NCBI GenBank assembly: GCA_964565165.1 | Contig: CAZMDJ010000062.1 | Location: 1 to 5,611, forward strand | Source of the DNA: ZLKRG08 sp964565165 | Lineage (GTDB): Bacteria > Actinomycetota > Actinomycetes > Nanopelagicales > Nanopelagicaceae | Direction: 5' to 3' | Length of the DNA stretch: 5,611 nucleotides | Part shown: piece by piece, positions 1-5,557 of the stretch | How the letters are laid out: every line of letters begins with the position of its first letter | Position numbering within the stretch: position 1 is the stretch's first letter | Program-made: the position numbers and the translations under genes | Notes under the pieces: generated by a model | What the model saw: the letters and a program-made list of their open reading frames with translations, nothing else | What the model was told of the DNA's origin: nothing | The model's database searches: none

Positions 1-836
1 TCCTTCAAGAGAAGCGCGCTAAAGAGCCAATTCTTCCGTTACACCTATTTGAAAATCACACCTTTAATTTAACTTCACTACTCGGTGCAGTAATTGGTGC
101 CGGCATGTTCGGTGCAATTGTTATGTTGCCTCTTTATATGCAGGTTGTTAAGGGTTATTCAGCATCATCTGCTGGTCTAAAACTTATTCCAATGATGCTC
201 GGTATTGTCACAATGTCGATCTATAGCGGTAAAGCGATCTCAAAGCACGGTCACTACAAGCGCTTCCCTATCGTTGGCGCATTGATTATGACTATTGGCG
301 TTTTGATGATGACTCGTCTTGAAATTAATACGCCTTATTGGCAAGTTGCGATTTATGCAGTTCTAGTCGGTATGGGACTTGGTCTTTCAATGCAGACCAT
401 CGTTATTGCTCTGCAGAACTCAGTTCAAATGAGCGACATGGGCGTTGCAACTTCATCAAATACCTTCTTCCGTTCACTCGGCTCGGTATTTGGTACTGCA
501 TTCTTCGGTTCAGTTCTAACTAACCGTTTAGCGCATTACATGCAATCAGGTTTTGCAGATTTAGCTAAGACCAATCCAGCTGCAGTTTCGGCGATCGATC
601 CAACTGCGATGAAGGGCCTTGCTAATAACTCTAAGTTGATTCATTCCCTACCTGCGGATGTACAGCACGTTGTGCTTCAAGCATTCGTGAATTCATTCCA
701 CGTGGTCTTCTATGCAGCAGCACCTATCACTGCAATTGGTTTCTTGCTAGCGATGGCGCTTAAGGAAGTTCCACTACGTACCAACGCTGATTACAAGAAA
801 GCTGCCGAAGAGGTAGCTGGGGAACAATTTGGTTAA
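1..836 (+). CDS. DHA2-family MFS drug/proton antiporter, C-terminal part
   Basis: This is the 3' part of a major facilitator gene; the frame is open from base 3 to the TAA at 834-836 and gives 277 residues, with the start lying left of the window. The first visible residues (AKEPILPLHLFENHTF) match the loop that precedes the second half of 14-helix DHA2 exporters. About six hydrophobic segments follow, near residues 24-46, 58-78, 88-104, 112-136, 157-173 and 232-252 of the visible part. The segment around 139-176 (NSVQMSDMGVATSS, then FFRSLGSVFGTAFFGSVL) is the conserved stretch of EmrB/QacA-type proteins, and a long loop follows before the last helix, as usual in the family. By family, it should sit in the inner membrane and export hydrophobic or cationic compounds in exchange for protons; the substrate cannot be read from sequence. 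It ends just before a strong terminator and converges on the BI-1 gene. Confidence 0.93.
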   Translation, partial: LQEKRAKEPILPLHLFENHTFNLTSLLGAVIGAGMFGAIVMLPLYMQVVKGYSASSAGLKLIPMMLGIVTMSIYSGKAISKHGHYKRFPIVGALIMTIGVLMMTRLEINTPYWQVAIYAVLVGMGLGLSMQTIVIALQNSVQMSDMGVATSSNTFFRSLGSVFGTAFFGSVLTNRLAHYMQSGFADLAKTNPAAVSAIDPTAMKGLANNSKLIHSLPADVQHVVLQAFVNSFHVVFYAAAPITAIGFLLAMALKEVPLRTNADYKKAAEEVAGEQFG

Positions 837-845
837 GAAGTAACG

Positions 846-876
846 AAAAAGCCCCCGATTCCTCGGGGGCTTTTTT
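846..876. terminator. Bidirectional rho-independent terminator
   Basis: A perfect 8-bp GC-rich stem (GCCCCCGA / TCGGGGGC) closes a TTCC loop at 851-870. Five A precede it and six T follow it, so it reads as an intrinsic terminator on both strands. It lies 9 bases after the MFS stop and 11 bases before the BI-1 stop, and so serves both convergent genes. Confidence 0.95.
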
Positions 877-887
877 AATGCAATTAA

Positions 888-1688
888 TTAATCGTTGTTA
901 CGAAGAATTGAAAGTAGTCGAAGTACTTCTAGGTATAGCCAAACTACAGAAACCATTAGGCCAAAACCTACGCGCCATGATTCTTCGTGAGGTACTCCTG
1001 CCGCAACTGCCTTAGCTGCCTGATCGAAATCCATCGCTAAGAAGAATGTTGCAAGGCCAACGCCAAATACTGCAACCATCGGACCAAAAGTTCCGCCGAA
1101 AATAAAGTTGCCACCGATCATGTTTACGATGCCAAGTAGCATGTAACCGATGATTGCGCCAAATGCAATCTTTGATGCACGAGCGGTGATCTTGATTCGA
1201 CCGCTCTTATATGCAAATAACACGCCTGCAAATGCAACTGCTGTTGCAAGTACTGCTTGGCTGATAATTCCTGGATAAACAGTTTCGTAAGCTTTTGAAA
1301 TTGTTCCAAGTACAAGACCTTCAAGAGCTGCATAAGTAATGATTAGCGCAGGGCGCACCTTTGCAGAGAAACTAATAATCAAACCAAGAACAGTTGCACC
1401 AATTAGCGAGCCGATTAATAGACCGCCGCCAAGTGCTGCCTTCCATGCAAAACCACCTGCAACAACAAGAATCGCAAATAACATTGCAGTGCGAGTTACA
1501 ACGTCATCCATTGTCATGCGACCTGTGCGCATTGAAGATGCCGCTGGCGCCTTATAAAGATCTTCTAGTTGACCGCCTTCAACAGCGTCATAGCTGGTGC
1601 TAAAACCAGTTGTGCCAACATTTGAAATACCCATTGATGCATAACCGCGACGGTTGTAGCGGTTTAGTACCGGGTTGCTACTCTTCAT
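888..1688 (-). CDS. Bax inhibitor-1/YccA family membrane protein
   Basis: This 266-residue protein belongs to the BI-1 (TMBIM) superfamily, in the actinobacterial form with a soluble N-terminus of about 60 residues (it starts MKSSNPVLNR, a common opening of such homologues). Seven hydrophobic segments lie near residues 65-83, 87-107, 113-131, 139-160, 174-191, 203-219 and 241-261. Family features include EGLVLGTISKAYE (122-135), LAMDFDQA (217-224) and the last helix WLYLEVLRLLSILR (250-263). In the Bacillus homologue YetJ two acidic residues gate a pH-dependent calcium leak. By motif position they would correspond to D220 or D222 and to E254 here, so the second would be Glu rather than Asp; this is inferred without an alignment. 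Its cellular role in actinobacteria is not established. The ATG is supported by an AGGAG site nine bases upstream. The gene converges on the MFS gene and shares its terminator. Confidence 0.93.
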   Translation of the reverse strand: MKSSNPVLNRYNRRGYASMGISNVGTTGFSTSYDAVEGGQLEDLYKAPAASSMRTGRMTMDDVVTRTAMLFAILVVAGGFAWKAALGGGLLIGSLIGATVLGLIISFSAKVRPALIITYAALEGLVLGTISKAYETVYPGIISQAVLATAVAFAGVLFAYKSGRIKITARASKIAFGAIIGYMLLGIVNMIGGNFIFGGTFGPMVAVFGVGLATFFLAMDFDQAAKAVAAGVPHEESWRVGFGLMVSVVWLYLEVLRLLSILRNND

Positions 1689-1697
1689 TAATTTTTA

Positions 1698-1702
1698 CTC
1701 CT
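1698..1702 (-). promoter_or_regulatory. Shine-Dalgarno site of the BI-1 gene
   Basis: AGGAG on the minus strand with nine bases to the ATG. It fixes the start of the BI-1 gene and is the only canonical ribosome binding site in the window; the three genes between the tRNA copies show none. Confidence 0.85.
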
Positions 1703-1809
1703 ATTAGGGGATCTTTTGGAACTTGTATATTGAACGTTACCTTAAACGTGGCTATTCCAGCTCATTGGTAGCGCGCTTGGAACCTTAGAGATTGCTTTGA
1801 AAAATACAG

Positions 1810-1882
1810 TGCCCTCGGTGGGGGTCGAACCCACACTGGAAGGATTTTAAGTCCTCTGCCTCTGCCATTGGGCTACGAGGGC
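1810..1882 (-). tRNA. tRNA-Leu(UAA), class I shape with short variable loop
   Basis: A full cloverleaf of 73 nucleotides folds from the minus strand. The acceptor stem GCCCTCG/CGAGGGC has 7 perfect pairs. The D-arm has three pairs plus a C-A mismatch. The anticodon stem is GAGGA/TCCTT with one G-U and loop CTTAAAA. The T-arm is GTGGG/CCCAC with loop TTCGACC. The anticodon at 1847-1849 is TAA, which reads UUA (Leu). The discriminator is A, as expected for leucine, and CCA is not encoded (the next bases are CTG). The variable loop is only 5 nucleotides (CCAGT, 1835-1839), whereas bacterial tRNA-Leu normally has a long variable arm. The gene lies 46 bases downstream of the 157-aa gene on the same strand, with no convincing -10/-35 pair of its own in that gap, so it may depend on read-through or be the copy brought in by duplication. 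Confidence 0.9.
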
Positions 1883-1928
1883 GGTAGTGTCTAGGTATTT
1901 AAGCCAGAAATAGAAAAATGTACTTAAA

Positions 1929-2402
1929 TTAAGACTTGTAATTACGTTTATATTGTTTAACAATCAAGTCTAGTTTTTTGAGCAATCGAAGCCCTTCACT
2001 TGAGGTTGAACGTGCAAATTTCATTCGCTCTCTCCAATCAGAATCAATAACGTTAGACACTTTTACCATTTCATGAATCACTTTGGCGCGGTCCTTTGCC
2101 CATTTCTTCAAATCAAGATGCAATTCTTCGGAGATCCGACCCGCTTCGTAATTGATTTTATTTGCAGGACCAAGATTTCCAATATCAATTTGATTTTTCT
2201 CAGAAATTGCGATTAATGACTCTAAGCGATCTGTGATCAATGACTCCAAAATTGCTACCGCTTCTATATGAAAACCTAGTTTGGTTGCTCGCTTTAATCT
2301 GATATGTGCTGAGCGAATCAACTCGCCTTTGATCTTGCGAACCTCGTCAGAAGAAATCGCTCTCCTAGCTTTATTGCTCACAGATATACTACTTTCACTC
2401 AA
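1929..2402 (-). CDS. HEPN-like domain protein, 157 aa
   Basis: This is a small, charged, all-helical-looking soluble protein with no signal peptide. The pattern resembles HEPN-type proteins. A helix at 43-64 has the run GFHIEAVAILESLITDRLES. A second block, WAKDRAKVIHEMVK (101-114), contains R105-x4-H110, the spacing of the HEPN Rx4-6H RNase motif. A C-terminal helix follows, SSEGLRLLKKLDLIVKQYKR (134-153). HEPN proteins are often RNases in toxin-antitoxin and abortive-infection systems. The residue after the arginine is usually polar (N, D or H) but is Ala here, so activity is uncertain. The start is a TTG at 2400-2402 that overlaps the TGA of the 375-aa gene by four bases (TTGA), which suggests translational coupling; no Shine-Dalgarno is visible. 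A GTG at 2379-2381 is a possible alternative start. No antitoxin-like partner gene is adjacent. The HEPN assignment is from pattern recognition only. Confidence 0.7.
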   Translation of the reverse strand: MSESSISVSNKARRAISSDEVRKIKGELIRSAHIRLKRATKLGFHIEAVAILESLITDRLESLIAISEKNQIDIGNLGPANKINYEAGRISEELHLDLKKWAKDRAKVIHEMVKVSNVIDSDWRERMKFARSTSSEGLRLLKKLDLIVKQYKRNYKS

Positions 2403-3526
2403 TTATTTGGTGATACATTTTTTACAACCAAGTTTGCCCTGCTCCAATCATGATAATAATTCGATTCATACTCTCCTGTTTTTTCGCAGACAATATCTAC
2501 TAAGCCTTTACACTTCCATTTAATAACCCTATAAGGTGCTCCAGTGTATCTAGTAGCCACACTGACCCACCCAACAAATAAATATCCAAAATCACCCGTA
2601 ATTTCTATATTTCTAACTAAACCGGAATCTGAACCCTTAGATTTAGCCTTACCCTGTAATAATTCCCAAGTGTTTCCGGTGGGTGATGCTACGGGCATAA
2701 AATAAGTGGAGGTTTGCTGCGGTGAATTCGAATCCATGCAAACTGGAATTCCTGTATTTGATGTATTTACATTGCTGATATCTGAGCACCAATTAATATC
2801 CAAAGTTTGCCATAAGGTTGGCTTTGCCCAGAAAGTTACGCTCATCTTTATTTTATATTCATATAATTGAAAAACGATTTGTTTAATAGCACCTGGAGCT
2901 TTATTAGGAGTAGGTTTTTTGGATATAGTAAATTTCGAAGTACCGATTAATTGCTGATTTACATTGTTGTTACTGGTGCCACCAATTTTCTCGAAATTAG
3001 GATTTGCAGCCAAAAACTCACAAGGTGGCAATGCCTTGAATTTTGTTCTAATGAACTGTGCGGCAATATCAAACCACTCTGATTTTGGTTTCCCGGGTGA
3101 CGTCACCAAAGTAAACCAAGCATCACGGGTAAAGAAATGACCGGTTGTAGCGTCCACTTGCCCAGAAAGCCATTGATTACAGATATTAGAAATTGTGTTT
3201 TTAAGTTCAATTCCAGGGGTAAGTAAGGTATTCACATTCAACCAATTTGAACCTCGGGATAGTTGCTGGCCGGAGGAGTCATAGAAATTAACATATTTCG
3301 CATCTTTGGACGAAAAACACTGTGCATGAACGTCGCCACTATATTCGTAAATGACATCGCCGTTAACGTGACCAGCATCTTGCCAAATAATTCCGCAGTC
3401 GATTCCGGAATTCATAAATTGTTTCAAATAATTAGTTGCTGAGGCGTATACAGCGTCAGCAGATTGTTGAGTCGTAAGCGAAATGATTAAAGTAAAGAGA
3501 ACAAATATGATAAATCGCGATCTCAT
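2399..3526 (-). CDS. Secreted protein of unknown function, 375 aa
   Basis: I do not recognise a family. The N-terminus is a clear Sec signal peptide: MRSRF, a hydrophobic core at about 6-17, then ADA at 23-25 or VYA at 26-28 as the cleavage site. The mature part has eight cysteines (C44, C70, C116, C169, C247, C263, C339, C347), an even number that fits disulfide bonding outside the membrane. It is rich in Asn, Ser, Thr and aromatic residues. There are two apparent parts: about 30-180, ending in an ALPPCEF segment, and about 215-370, which looks beta-rich, separated by an Asn/Lys/Pro-rich linker (185-212). No membrane anchor, LPxTG or lipobox is seen, so release or loose surface attachment is likely. 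The ATG has no Shine-Dalgarno but has TAACAT at -12 to -7, which suggests a leaderless transcript. Its stop overlaps the start of the HEPN-like gene. Confidence 0.85.
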   Translation of the reverse strand: MRSRFIIFVLFTLIISLTTQQSADAVYASATNYLKQFMNSGIDCGIIWQDAGHVNGDVIYEYSGDVHAQCFSSKDAKYVNFYDSSGQQLSRGSNWLNVNTLLTPGIELKNTISNICNQWLSGQVDATTGHFFTRDAWFTLVTSPGKPKSEWFDIAAQFIRTKFKALPPCEFLAANPNFEKIGGTSNNNVNQQLIGTSKFTISKKPTPNKAPGAIKQIVFQLYEYKIKMSVTFWAKPTLWQTLDINWCSDISNVNTSNTGIPVCMDSNSPQQTSTYFMPVASPTGNTWELLQGKAKSKGSDSGLVRNIEITGDFGYLFVGWVSVATRYTGAPYRVIKWKCKGLVDIVCEKTGEYESNYYHDWSRANLVVKNVSPNN

Positions 3527-3532
3527 GAAGTG

Positions 3533-3538
3533 ATGTTA
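3533..3538 (-). promoter_or_regulatory. Leaderless-type -10 element of the 375-aa gene
   Basis: TAACAT fits the actinobacterial -10 pattern TANNNT. It ends exactly six bases before the ATG, so transcription would begin at or next to the A of the start codon. A weak -35-like TTCAAA lies 17 bases further upstream. No Shine-Dalgarno lies between, which agrees with leaderless translation. Confidence 0.55.
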
Positions 3539-3576
3539 TCCAAGTGATTCTGCGATTTGAATACTTATTAGTAGTC

Positions 3577-3588
3577 AATTTATTCAAT
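3577..3588 (-). repeat. 12-base upstream element shared with the protease gene
   Basis: ATTGAATAAATT on the minus strand lies about 50 bases before the 375-aa start. The same 12 bases occur at 5526-5537, about 41 bases before the protease start. The shared position and sequence suggest a common regulator site or a common upstream promoter element; both regions are AT-rich, so chance is not excluded. Confidence 0.4.
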
Positions 3589-3607
3589 TTTAGGGACCTT
3601 GTACACT

Positions 3608-3647
3608 CAAAATGCTTAGTGGGAGCTATGAACTCGCAAAATGCTTA
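3608..3647. repeat. 11-base direct repeat in the intergenic spacer
   Basis: CAAAATGCTTA occurs at 3608-3618 and again at 3637-3647, 29 bases apart, between the protease stop and the 375-aa start. The hexamer GTACAC also occurs three times nearby (3601-3606, 3667-3672, 3721-3726). No open frame of note occupies this 218-base spacer. The repeats could be operator sites for the downstream gene or remnants of rearrangement. Confidence 0.4.
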
Positions 3648-3674
3648 AAGCCAATGGAGCAGAACTGTACACGC

Positions 3675-3703
3675 TTTCTCATTAGTAATTTAGTAATAAG
3701 AAA
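3675..3703 (-). terminator. Possible RNA hairpin after the protease gene
   Basis: On the minus strand TTTCTTATTA and TAATGAGAAA can form a 10-pair stem with one G-U, closed by a 9-base loop, starting 41 bases after the protease stop. The stem is AT-rich and no T-run follows, so it is a weak terminator candidate or an mRNA 3' stabilising hairpin. The wobble pair would be a mismatch on the plus strand, which favours a minus-strand RNA structure. Confidence 0.25.
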
Positions 3704-3744
3704 CTTCGCTTTATATGTTCGTACACTGATACTCTGTTTCTTTG

Positions 3745-5484
3745 TCAATACTTTTTATACCCGATAGGGCAATTGGGTTTTACGGCTGTTATTTTCTTGG
3801 TAATTTTTCCTTTGAAGCACGTTATAGTGCTTTTCTTTATTACCGTAGCTTTGACGGCGGCTTCCTGCTTTGCCTTTAGTTCTGCGGTAACTTTCGCATC
3901 CTCTTCTTGCTTGATTAAAAACTCTGCCATTGAGAAAACACGAAAAGATGCTAGATCTTTGGTTACATTTTCAGCATATATAACCAAATCCTTTACTCTT
4001 ACGAATTGACCAGTAGAGAGAGGTGCTGTCGAATAACGTTCAACATCATCACGTGGATTGAGCACTAAATCTTGTTCCGAAGGTTGAATACTTATTGGTC
4101 CTTTGAGGCCAGCTACTTTCATATCAATCAAATACACTAGTAATCCAACATTGCCTGCTAACTTGTCAAAATCACTTTCCGCTCGATACTCAACTACCAA
4201 TGCGGACGTACTACTTAGTGGATGAACATATAGTCTTTTACCTGAGATATTGTTTAGCGGAAAAAGTGTGTGAATTGCAGATGCGTTAGGAGCCGTATCA
4301 CAGTCGACATCATTGTCGTTAAACCAGCCTTGAACCCACCTTTGAAACCCAAAAAAGGAATTTGCTGCGCCAGAAGTATTTCCCATAAAGTCAAATGGAC
4401 CAGGAGATTTTCCTGAACTTCCCGTACCTTGTATGTAGTAGTCATACATTCCTAGCTGATGTCCATATTCATGTGCAAAAACTTTCCAGGACGGAACTTT
4501 TGATTTCACGGTTCCAATAGTCCCTCCAACGAGTTGAGAGTTATAAATATTCTTACCGCCAATATCCAAAGGGAGATCGAGAAATGCAGAACCGTAATAA
4601 CCCATCGAATTAGCCGTAGGAGCGAATACATTTATGCTTGTGTAGCCTTCAAGGTTTCCGAAAGTTTTAGCAATACTAATTGCTTCACTAACCAATCTAT
4701 GATCTTGTTGCACACCACCTACGAAAAATCCCCCAGACGAATTAGGGGCAAAACTCACTTCAAGGCTTTTGAGTCTTATGATTTTAGGAAAAGTGATAAA
4801 ACTTGGATTAAATTTTCCATTTGAACTTTTAAGAAAAAAATCTTCAACAACTCGTGGTGCGATGACATTCTCGACTACCGAATCTAAGCTTTCCTTTAGA
4901 ACTGCATCAGGGAAATCAACGACCAGAATTAGATTTTTGGTTGCGCCAAATTGAGGTACGCGATCATCATTACGTGGAAAGCCAAGGCGAACAGAACTTA
5001 GAAAATAATCTCTCACTTTACAATCAGTAGCCACAAGGTGATCTATATCTAGCCGAAAACCGGCTCCTTGTTTGTAATAAAGAGAGCCAGGCTCGATTTC
5101 AAGCACAAAACTTTGTGTATTTAGTTTTAGTCTCCAAATTATGCCTGCTTGATTCTTGAAGTAAAAACCTTGTAAATCTCGATTTAATGCGCCAATCTGC
5201 CAATTAGGGGACAAATTTGGATTAGTTACATACTCTTCGTTTACATAACAACCAATGATCGATTGTGGCTCTGTCACAAACTCTACTGAATCTTGGGAAA
5301 GTAATCTAAATACTTGACCTGATGGAGATCTTAGCGTAATAGTTTTTGGAGTAGGAGAATTTGGAGTTGCATCTAAAACTTCTGGGCAACTTGCAAGCCA
5401 TGTGTTCTTTTTTCGTTCGGATGCATCTGCAATACTTGGTAGAAAAGATAGAATGAGTACTAATGCAATAAGTATCTTTCTCAC
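3745..5484 (-). CDS. Secreted M6-like zinc metalloprotease, 579 aa
   Basis: This is a predicted extracellular zinc peptidase. The signal peptide is residues 1-21 (MRK, hydrophobic core, ADA cleavage). Residues 40-160 form a beta-rich N-terminal region with several segments rich in aromatic residues. The catalytic part follows: NLILVVDFPD (184-193), typical of the start of M6 domains, then HEYGHQLGMYD at 338-348. This is the extended zincin motif HExxHxxGxxD, with zinc ligands H338 and H342, a probable third ligand D348, and general base E339. DFMG at 365-368 is the likely Met-turn. Residues 403-515 look like a beta-sandwich. A charged helical linker (520-550) leads to a 27-residue tail with C556 and C572, pattern TCxKGKxTKK...PxCPxGYKK. 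The start is GTG at 5482-5484 with no Shine-Dalgarno but TAGTAT six bases upstream. The substrate is unknown; nutrient release or surface processing are possible. Confidence 0.88.
   Translation of the reverse strand: MRKILIALVLILSFLPSIADASERKKNTWLASCPEVLDATPNSPTPKTITLRSPSGQVFRLLSQDSVEFVTEPQSIIGCYVNEEYVTNPNLSPNWQIGALNRDLQGFYFKNQAGIIWRLKLNTQSFVLEIEPGSLYYKQGAGFRLDIDHLVATDCKVRDYFLSSVRLGFPRNDDRVPQFGATKNLILVVDFPDAVLKESLDSVVENVIAPRVVEDFFLKSSNGKFNPSFITFPKIIRLKSLEVSFAPNSSGGFFVGGVQQDHRLVSEAISIAKTFGNLEGYTSINVFAPTANSMGYYGSAFLDLPLDIGGKNIYNSQLVGGTIGTVKSKVPSWKVFAHEYGHQLGMYDYYIQGTGSSGKSPGPFDFMGNTSGAANSFFGFQRWVQGWFNDNDVDCDTAPNASAIHTLFPLNNISGKRLYVHPLSSTSALVVEYRAESDFDKLAGNVGLLVYLIDMKVAGLKGPISIQPSEQDLVLNPRDDVERYSTAPLSTGQFVRVKDLVIYAENVTKDLASFRVFSMAEFLIKQEEDAKVTAELKAKQEAAVKATVIKKSTITCFKGKITKKITAVKPNCPIGYKKY
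3748..3828 (-). other. C-terminal two-cysteine lysine-rich tail of the protease
   Basis: These bases encode residues 553-579: TITCFKGK, then ITKKITAVKP, then NCPIGYKKY. The two cysteines are 16 residues apart and the segment is strongly basic. It is separated from the protease by a charged Ala/Glu/Lys helix. I recall similar tails at the ends of otherwise unrelated secreted proteins of low-GC actinobacteria, which suggests a cell-surface attachment or sorting module. That role is an inference. Confidence 0.55.
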
Positions 5485-5490
5485 AAACGA

Positions 5491-5496
5491 ATACTA
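5491..5496 (-). promoter_or_regulatory. Leaderless-type -10 element of the protease gene
   Basis: TAGTAT (TANNNT) ends six bases before the GTG start, the same geometry as TAACAT before the 375-aa gene. It predicts a transcript starting at the GTG itself. No good -35 is visible at 16-18 bases upstream, and no Shine-Dalgarno is present. Confidence 0.55.
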
Positions 5497-5501
5497 ATTT
5501 A

Positions 5502-5537
5502 ATTGAATAAACTAATAACTTAGAAAATTTATTCAAT
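5502..5537. repeat. Inverted repeat upstream of the protease gene
   Basis: ATTGAATAAA (5502-5511) and TTTATTCAAT (5528-5537) form a perfect 10-base inverted repeat with a 16-base spacer. It lies just upstream of the predicted -10 of the protease gene and 20 bases beyond the 3' end of the second tRNA copy. It could be a dimeric repressor or activator site. As a transcript terminator for the tRNA it would be weak, because the stem is nearly all A-T. Confidence 0.4.
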
Positions 5538-5557
5538 ATATGGTCACAAATTTGCGG

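Larger units (their letters stand above)
1883..5557. mobile_element. Candidate tRNA-bracketed accessory island
   Basis: The interval carries three minus-strand genes (secreted protease, secreted unknown, HEPN-like) and lies between a complete tRNA-Leu(UAA) gene and a second, identical copy of at least its 3' 54 nucleotides. Base composition is visibly lower in GC than in the flanking MFS and BI-1 genes, and none of the three genes has a clear Shine-Dalgarno site. This matches islands inserted at tRNA 3' ends, but no integrase, excisionase or transposase is present in the visible part. The left copy is a whole tRNA rather than a 3' remnant, so segmental duplication of the tRNA remains an equal alternative. 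Confidence 0.4.

Noticed and set aside
1339..1603. Plus-strand open frames opposite the BI-1 gene
   Set aside because: They are shadows of the BI-1 coding sequence with no supporting start signals.
1883..1928. Possible tRNA promoter
   Set aside because: The stretch is AT-rich, but I could not find a TANNNT and -35 pair at suitable spacing before the tRNA 5' end, so no promoter is called.
3773..4009. Plus-strand open frame of 78 codons with a hydrophobic start
   Set aside because: It is the reverse of the Lys/Glu/Ala-rich linker and tail codons of the protease, and such antisense frames readily look hydrophobic.
4534..4954. Plus-strand open frames opposite the protease gene
   Set aside because: They lie antisense to a protein with a clear signal peptide and zinc motif, have no ribosome binding site and no recognisable protein features.
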